Below are positions 59,335-64,000 of a stretch of DNA of 64,000 bases, piece after piece. The stretch is from Hyphomicrobiales bacterium (GTDB lineage Bacteria; Pseudomonadota; Alphaproteobacteria; Rhizobiales; Beijerinckiaceae): positions 1-64,000 of the forward strand of contig UBNE01000010.1 of assembly GCA_900466745.1 (NCBI GenBank). The letters run 5' to 3'. The stretch's first letter is position 1, and every line of letters starts with the position of its first letter. The notes below the pieces were generated by a model that had not been told where the DNA came from, did not search any database, and saw nothing but the letters and a program-made list of their open reading frames with translations. A program made the translations under genes and the position numbers.

Positions 59335-61109
59335 GCATCGCGGCAAAGAAGCGGGCGGCGACAGGCATAACAGGTGTGATCGTAATCGCGTGCGCCCTGC
59401 TGCTGGTCTTCGCATTACATCGTTTGATTCAAACCGAAACCGAACTTGCGACCGGCTCCGGCGAAAGCCTGCTCTACGCGTTATTCCAGGCTCACGATGA
59501 AGAGCAGCGCCTCATTCTGGATGCGTACGACTGGAACAACGGCCAACTGAAGGAGCAGGCAGAGCAGCTTCGACTTCAGACAGACTTGGCGATCAGCCGT
59601 CTGGATGTTGTTTCTCACGGAACCTTGGGACGTGAGCTGGCGGATGCGAAGGAAGATGCCATCATCGAATCCGCGCGCATCAACCTCATGTCGTTCGATC
59701 GAACCCTGCAGGATGCCCTGTCGCAAGGAGGCGCGATACCCCAGCCTGTGTTGCAGGGACTTCGGACGGATGCAGCCAGGCTTAAGGCTGCGGCGACTCG
59801 TGTGTTTCTCGCCGAGCGAGACAATATCGGCACGCAGCGGGATCGATATTCGTCCGTGCTATGGGAAGCGATAGTCGCCATCGTCCTGATTCTCGGCTGC
59901 GGCGTTTTTATCGTCGCGCGCCTCATGGCTAGCTTGCGCACCGCCGCCAAGGCTGAAGATGCACTGCGACGGGACAGGGATTTCTCAAACCTGCTTTTAG
60001 AATCGAGCGGTGACGGGGTGATCGCCTTCGATATGGATGGCCGGTGCACACACTGGAATTCGGTCATGGGCGAGATGTTTCCCGCCCCCGGCAATGCCGA
60101 TGTCATCGGTCAGCTCATCAAGGACGCATACCGCCTGCCCGAGGGGCACGTAATCCTGAACATGATGCGCGACACGCTGGCGGGGCGAAGCCTTCACATG
60201 CCGGCTCACCCAATCCCGACCGGCAACCGCTATGTCGAGAAATTCACCTATCCTGTCTGGTCGGGAAAGGTGATCGTTGGCGGCATTCTCTTCATTCGCG
60301 ATGTGACCGATGCGCATCTTGCCCGGATGCAGTTGGTCGAACACCGCGATCAGCTCGAGGCGACCGTGAAGGAGCGCACCAGGGATCTGGAGGAGTCGCT
60401 GGAGCGAGAGACCAGGCTACGCGAATTGTACAAGGGCTTCGTGTCGATGGTGTCGCATCAGTTCCGAACTCCGCTTTCCATCGTCGATTCCAGCGCCCAG
60501 CGCATGATCCGCCGCGGCAAGGACATGAGCGAAGAAGAAATCCGCGAACGCGCGGGTAAGATCAGAATGGCGATCCTGCGCCTCACGCGGCTTGTTTCCA
60601 GCACGCTCAACGCAACAAAACTGGACGCTGGAGAAATTGATTTCACCGTCCGCCGCTGCGATCTCGGCAAGCTTATCGTCGAAGCCTGCGAGCGCCAAAA
60701 GGAAACCACACCCAACCGACGATTCAGCATCGAACTGGATCGGCTTCCCGACTGGGTGTCCTGCGACCCGCTTTTGATCGAGCAGGTGGTCGCGAACCTT
60801 ATTTCCAATGCGGTCAAGTATTCACCTCCACCCGAGCCGATCGATATCGGGGCTGACGTGGATGAGAGATGGATCGAGATCAAGGTCAGTGATCGCGGCG
60901 TCGGCTTCTCGGAAGACGAGCGCGACAACCTGTTCGATCGGTTCTTTCGCGCAAAAACAGCGGTCGGTGTCGAAGGGACCGGCATTGGTCTGCATGTGGC
61001 ACGGACCATAGCGCGGATGCATGGCGGCGATGTAGCGGCCTTCCAACGCGAAGGCGGCGGCTCGACCTTCGTCCTTAGAATTCCGAAAGAGGAAGCCTTA
61101 GCAGCATGA
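59331..61109 (+). CDS. PAS-domain hybrid-free histidine kinase
   Basis: A 592-residue kinase. TM1 lies at about 10-32 (GITGVIVIACALLLVFALHR) and TM2 at about 180-203 (AIVAIVLILGCGVFIVARLM). A periplasmic helical sensor lies between them, then a PAS domain (SNLLLESSGDGVIAFDMDGRCTHWNSVMGEMF), HisKA with His near 375 (VSMVSHQFRTPLSIVDSSAQ) and HATPase with VVANLISNAVKYSPPP, DRGVGFSEDERDNLFDRFFR and GTGIGLHVARTIA. No receiver is fused to it. It is translationally coupled to the exported protein upstream and the regulator downstream. Confidence 0.93.
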   Translation: MSIAAKKRAATGITGVIVIACALLLVFALHRLIQTETELATGSGESLLYALFQAHDEEQRLILDAYDWNNGQLKEQAEQLRLQTDLAISRLDVVSHGTLGRELADAKEDAIIESARINLMSFDRTLQDALSQGGAIPQPVLQGLRTDAARLKAAATRVFLAERDNIGTQRDRYSSVLWEAIVAIVLILGCGVFIVARLMASLRTAAKAEDALRRDRDFSNLLLESSGDGVIAFDMDGRCTHWNSVMGEMFPAPGNADVIGQLIKDAYRLPEGHVILNMMRDTLAGRSLHMPAHPIPTGNRYVEKFTYPVWSGKVIVGGILFIRDVTDAHLARMQLVEHRDQLEATVKERTRDLEESLERETRLRELYKGFVSMVSHQFRTPLSIVDSSAQRMIRRGKDMSEEEIRERAGKIRMAILRLTRLVSSTLNATKLDAGEIDFTVRRCDLGKLIVEACERQKETTPNRRFSIELDRLPDWVSCDPLLIEQVVANLISNAVKYSPPPEPIDIGADVDERWIEIKVSDRGVGFSEDERDNLFDRFFRAKTAVGVEGTGIGLHVARTIARMHGGDVAAFQREGGGSTFVLRIPKEEALAA

Positions 61110-62185
61110 GACCGGAGCATATCGTCAGCGTGACGCAAGATTCTGACCGTCAAAGAACAATTCTGTGCGTCGAAGATGAAGCCGACCTTCGTCACGACCT
61201 CGTTGAGGAGCTCGTCGCGGCCGGCTATCGCGTCATTGAGGCAGGAGACGGACTGGAAGCTCTTCAGAAACTGGAGACAGCGCAGCCGGACGCAATCCTG
61301 TGCGACATCACCATGCCCGAGCTTGGAGGATACGAGCTGATGGCGAAGCTCAGGACCGACAGGCCCGACCTTGCAGAGGTGCCCTTCATTTTCCTGACCG
61401 CGTTGGCTGACCGAGCCGATGTGCTGCACGGCAAGAATGCCGGCGCGGACGACTATCTGGTCAAGCCTGTCGATTATGACGACCTGCTCGCGACGATCAG
61501 ATCGCGATTGCGCCTCGTTGATCGTGTCCGCCAATCACTCCTTACCGATTTGCAGCGCCAGCAGCAGCAGATGATCGAGCAGGCAGTGCGGGACGGCGAG
61601 GTTGAACTGGCGGCATTGGCGGCAGCGTTGGATCGGCTTGCAATCGGCATCTTCCTTATCGAGGAAACTGGCGAGGTCCGCATGATCAACGAAGCTGGGC
61701 GTCAGTTGATCGCCATGGCAGACGGGCTTTCCCTGACATCGGCTGGCCTCATGGCCAATCTTGCAAAATCGTCGCAATCGCTGAGAACCGCGCTGACTGT
61801 TGTCCATCAGAATATCGGCACCAGTCAGACAGTTGCGATAGAGCGGGAAGAAGGCCATCCTCTCGTCCTTCAACTGTCTTCAATCAGCCTGCCTGGCAGC
61901 AACGCCCGCCATGTCATTGCCCTCGCCATAGATCCAGACCGACAGGCGGATATCTCCGCCGAAGTTCTGGCATCCCTGTTCGGCTGCACCTCAGCAGAAG
62001 CAAGACTGGCCGCCGCCCTGGTCGCCGGGAAACGGCTTGAAGAGATAGGGGAAGAGTTCGGTGTAAAGCCGACCACCATTACCTTCCACCTACAGAACCT
62101 GTTCCAGAAAACCCATACCCATCGCCAAGCCGATCTCGTTGCCCTGCTGATCAGGGCAACCGTTCCACTCTCGCTCAGCAATTGA
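61106..62185 (+). CDS. Response regulator with LuxR-type HTH
   Basis: A 359-residue regulator with a receiver (Asp67 in LCDITMPELGGY; acidic ED at 23-24; Lys in DDYLVKPVD), a long linker with a PAS-like part (LAIGIFLIEETGEVRMINEAG) and a C-terminal LuxR-like HTH (LFGCTSAEARLAAALVAGKR, LEEIGEEFGVKPTTITFHLQNLFQKT). The HTH is typical of LuxR/FixJ. It is the expected partner of the upstream kinase (ATGA overlap). The C4-TGTTCA-G4 elements nearby may be its binding sites. Confidence 0.9.
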   Translation: MRPEHIVSVTQDSDRQRTILCVEDEADLRHDLVEELVAAGYRVIEAGDGLEALQKLETAQPDAILCDITMPELGGYELMAKLRTDRPDLAEVPFIFLTALADRADVLHGKNAGADDYLVKPVDYDDLLATIRSRLRLVDRVRQSLLTDLQRQQQQMIEQAVRDGEVELAALAAALDRLAIGIFLIEETGEVRMINEAGRQLIAMADGLSLTSAGLMANLAKSSQSLRTALTVVHQNIGTSQTVAIEREEGHPLVLQLSSISLPGSNARHVIALAIDPDRQADISAEVLASLFGCTSAEARLAAALVAGKRLEEIGEEFGVKPTTITFHLQNLFQKTHTHRQADLVALLIRATVPLSLSN

Positions 62186-62194
62186 AGATCGCCG

Positions 62195-62214
62195 CCCCCT
62201 ATGTTCACAGGGGG
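62195..62214 (+). promoter_or_regulatory. C4-N3-TGTTCA-G4 element, copy C
   Basis: CCCCCTATGTTCACAGGGGG is an inverted repeat (CCCCCT / AGGGGG) just after the response regulator gene and 115 bp before the lipoprotein gene start at 62310. Confidence 0.6.
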
Positions 62215-62309
62215 TGCTCGCCAGTTGGCTATGCTAGCACCACCCCGACAATTAGCTGGGTGCGATTATGGAAACGAAGTGGTCTGGATTCGGAATTCGT
62301 GCTGAGAAA

Positions 62310-62714
62310 ATGGCGAGGACAACCCTGCATACCTCACCGGTGTTGCGAGGGATTGTGGGAATATTGAGCATGGCTGCGCTTGCAGCCTGTCAGAGCACTT
62401 CCACTGAATCGAGTTACAGCAATCCGATGTTTTCCGACGAGACCCGCGCTCTCGAAAAAAAGCTCAACGCGGAAGCTGCCGCTGTAGGTACGGCGCAAGC
62501 GGTCATGAGCATGCCTGCGGCGTGGGATCCGACGGGAGCCGCCAGTCTGGTGACCACACCTGCCGGCCTTGCCATGCGTGAGGCCCAACGACGCCAGGCC
62601 GATGCCAGAATGGATGCCCAGCTCGCGAAGGATCAGGCAGCATTCTATCGGAAGTATGGGCTAAATCCCGACGGAACCACCACAGGCCGCAAAGGGCCGC
62701 TGTCGGTAGATTGA
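62310..62714 (+). CDS. Small exported lipoprotein
   Basis: A 134-residue protein with a signal and lipobox (MAALAAC, Cys near residue 27 from ATG 62310). The mature part is helical and polar (SDETRALEKKLNAEAAAVGT, RQADARMDAQLAKDQAAFYR). No family is recognised. ATG 62268 would add 14 residues before the signal and is less likely. The gene follows the C4-TGTTCA-G4 element and precedes the CPBP gene by 14 bp. Confidence 0.7.
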   Translation: MARTTLHTSPVLRGIVGILSMAALAACQSTSTESSYSNPMFSDETRALEKKLNAEAAAVGTAQAVMSMPAAWDPTGAASLVTTPAGLAMREAQRRQADARMDAQLAKDQAAFYRKYGLNPDGTTTGRKGPLSVD

Positions 62715-62728
62715 TGAACTGAGGGTTC

Positions 62729-63382
62729 ATGAACTCCGCCAATCAAACCGTACTCGCCTATGCAGGCATTATGCTTGCCTGGACGTTGGCGTGGGTGCTC
62801 AAGATTTCCATCATTGATGAAGCTTTTCCTTGCCTCGCGATCGGTGCGTGTAGTTTCGCATGGTGGACAGCAGCAAAGGCATTGATTTGGATACTGCCAG
62901 CTCTTTGGCTTTGTCGCCTCTCCGGACGGACGCTTAAAGAGACTCTCAATCTGGCAAATTGGGAAAGCGTTCTTGCGTGGGGCGGCGGGATAGGCCTTGC
63001 CATTGCGCTGACTGGATTTGTGCCCGCGTATCTCGACGGCAGGCAGCTTTTGCCGAATGCGTGGAGTATTCCACTTTTCAGCGCTCTTTTTGTCGCGCCA
63101 ACTTTTGAAGAGTTTTTGGCCCGCGGCGCCTTGCTGGGGAACCTTCAAAAAGCCATTCCATTTTGGATGGCCAATATGATTTCCTCACTCATGTTCGTTG
63201 GTATGCACGTACCCGGCTGGTATTTCATGGGAACTCTGACGGAGAATATAATACGGCCCGTCGGCGGTGCATTTTCCATCTTCCTGCTGGGTCTTGCATT
63301 CGGCTATGCCGCGTACAAAAGCCGCTCGGTAATGGGCGGCATGCTCGCCCACTTTCTTAATAACTTGGCGTCGAACGCGTAA
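62729..63382 (+). CDS. CPBP-family intramembrane protease
   Basis: A 217-residue membrane protein with about seven helices and the CPBP/ABI (CAAX-like) motifs: FEEFLARGALLGNL (E-E-x3-R), SLMFVGMHVPGW (conserved His) and GLAFGYAAYKSRSV ... MLAHFLNN (final His). CPBP proteins process prenylated or other membrane peptides, or give bacteriocin immunity. It is of lower GC than the neighbouring genes, which suggests a separate origin. Start ATG 62729 follows TGAGGGTTC. Confidence 0.88.
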   Translation: MNSANQTVLAYAGIMLAWTLAWVLKISIIDEAFPCLAIGACSFAWWTAAKALIWILPALWLCRLSGRTLKETLNLANWESVLAWGGGIGLAIALTGFVPAYLDGRQLLPNAWSIPLFSALFVAPTFEEFLARGALLGNLQKAIPFWMANMISSLMFVGMHVPGWYFMGTLTENIIRPVGGAFSIFLLGLAFGYAAYKSRSVMGGMLAHFLNNLASNA

Positions 63383-63441
63383 AAAAACGCCAGTCGTGAC
63401 GGATGGCATGCACGCCAAAATCGATAGGGAAACCCCGTTGG

Positions 63442-63820
63442 TCACTGGCATTGCTTAACCAGGGCGAACTTGCCGCTCATTGGCTGGACGGTCCCGGTGA
63501 ACTTGCCAGTGACGGCCTCGCCATCGGCGGCGGCGCCAACGGTAAGCCCTTCGTCGTGGCCAGATTGCCTCCGACGCGGGCGACCTCGCGCTCGCAGCAT
63601 GGCGAGAAGATTGCGCCGATAGGCGAAGGCGCGATTCGGCTGACGAGCTGCATCACTCGTTCCAGATGATAGCTTCGAGATCATAGCCGCGGCTGCGGTC
63701 CACCGCCTCGCGGGCCTGTTGGCCGAAACCCGATGGTGCGAGATCCAATGTCTCAGCCAAGACAAGCAGGCGGTCGAGTTGGGTCGGACCGTCCGCGCCA
63801 ATCTGCTGGATGTCGTGACT
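63442..63820 (-). pseudogene. Remnant of a DUF3363 relaxase
   Basis: Minus-strand fragments match the C-terminal half of the intact relaxase at 35684 in order: QQIGADGPTQLDRLLV with QVSATGATWLDRQSI, LAPSGFGQQAREAVDRS with MSDGGFGAEVRDAMRQR, RNLLAMLRAREVARVGGNLA with NLIDTLRRREVDAVAGRLA, and DGEAVTGKFTGTVQPMSGKF with GEYVAGTYRQRLTLASGRF. At least three frame changes and a stop codon (after IIWNE, about 63653) break it, and the final LVPW part is missing. It abuts the 3' end of the tRNA-Leu gene. Confidence 0.75.
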
Positions 63821-63838
63821 CGGAGCCGGGATTAAAGA

Positions 63839-63925
63839 TGGTGCGGGCGGTCGGACTCGAACCGACATATCCGTGAAGATGGTGGATTTTGAATCCACTG
63901 CGTCTACCAATTCCGCCACGCCCGC
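63839..63925 (-). tRNA. tRNA-Leu(CAA)
   Basis: On the minus strand it begins GCGGGCGTGGCGGAATTGGT and ends in CGCCCGC-A-CCA. The anticodon stem-loop is GTGGA-TTCAAAA-TCCAC, giving anticodon CAA, followed by a long variable arm typical of tRNA-Leu and a T arm with GGTTCGAGTCC. The CCA end is encoded. Confidence 0.96.
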
Positions 63926-64000
63926 ACTTTTGCCGCCGATTCTAGCCCAGGCTCTCAGCTCCTATGCTGCACCTAGCGCCTTTCCGGCGACTTGAACACT

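Noticed and set aside
57496..62214. The CCCCAT start of the C4 elements as a heat-shock sigma-32 -10 box.
   Set aside because: No CTTGAA-like -35 at proper spacing, and copy A points away from the gene it precedes.
63653..63919. A frame reading MAELVDAVDSKSTIFTDMSVRV-type sequence.
   Set aside because: This is the usual false translation of a tRNA-Leu gene; the later part belongs to the relaxase remnant.
1..64000. CRISPR arrays, insertion sequences and an integrase.
   Set aside because: I looked for regular spacer-repeat patterns, transposase motifs and tyrosine or serine recombinase motifs and found none.

Overview
The window is high-GC alphaproteobacterial DNA, most probably from the Hyphomicrobiales (Rhizobiales). 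I infer this from the gene content (IalB, SapC, an Irr-like iron box) and from a mobile-element backbone typical of that group. Almost all of it is one integrative and conjugative element (ICE) with a complete P-type (Trb) mating apparatus. No integrase is visible, so the left end lies outside the window. A tRNA-Leu(CAA) gene at 63839-63925 (minus strand), with the remains of a second relaxase directly against its 3' end, suggests that the right end is near 63.8 kb.

Backbone block 1 (1-5.3 kb) holds an ArdC-like zincin cut by the window edge, a PP-loop enzyme, a ParB/Srx protein and two ICE hypotheticals. It ends in a decayed gene of the antitoxin-of-TA-stability type. Cargo block A (5.4-18.7 kb) comes next. 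One minus-strand set encodes ApbE, a PepSY-flavodoxin-FNR membrane reductase, a DUF2271 protein with a flavinylation motif, cytochrome b561 and a small PepSY protein, next to an OmpR/QseC-type two-component pair. Then follow an MgtC/DUF4010 transporter, a P1B-4 metal ATPase and a VIT-family transporter behind an Irr-box-like palindrome, a second small PepSY protein, and a TetR-cupin pair between two copies of a backbone leader repeat. This block looks like an extracytoplasmic flavin electron-transfer and iron/manganese homeostasis package.

Backbone block 2 (18.8-49.6 kb) encodes a methyltransferase-like plus Strawberry-notch helicase giant, a Toprim primase-like protein, a DUF2493 protein, a frameshifted DUF6615 gene, a small membrane protein, SSB, an XRE regulator, RovC/DUF2285 proteins, an AlpA-like HTH, RepA with an internal oriV-like array, ParA, an RHH protein, DUF2840, the TraF peptidase, DUF736, a lytic transglycosylase, a DUF3363 relaxase, TraG, an RHH protein, then trbBCDEJKLFGI and DUF2274. 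RepA, ParA and SSB imply that the excised element replicates. Relaxase, TraG and Trb transfer it, and TraF and the transglycosylase support pilus maturation and wall passage.

Region 3 (49.5-63.4 kb) is minus-strand LysR, IalB, SapC, a globin-like protein, a membrane protein and a large autotransporter. After these come small exported proteins, an operon of a periplasmic molybdopterin-domain-like protein, a PAS histidine kinase and a LuxR-type response regulator, a lipoprotein and a CPBP protease. A recurrent C4-N3-TGTTCA-G4 element occurs at three sites here and may define a small regulon. Whether this region is ICE cargo or chromosome is not settled by the sequence alone. All function calls come from reading motifs and recalled family knowledge; no searches were run.
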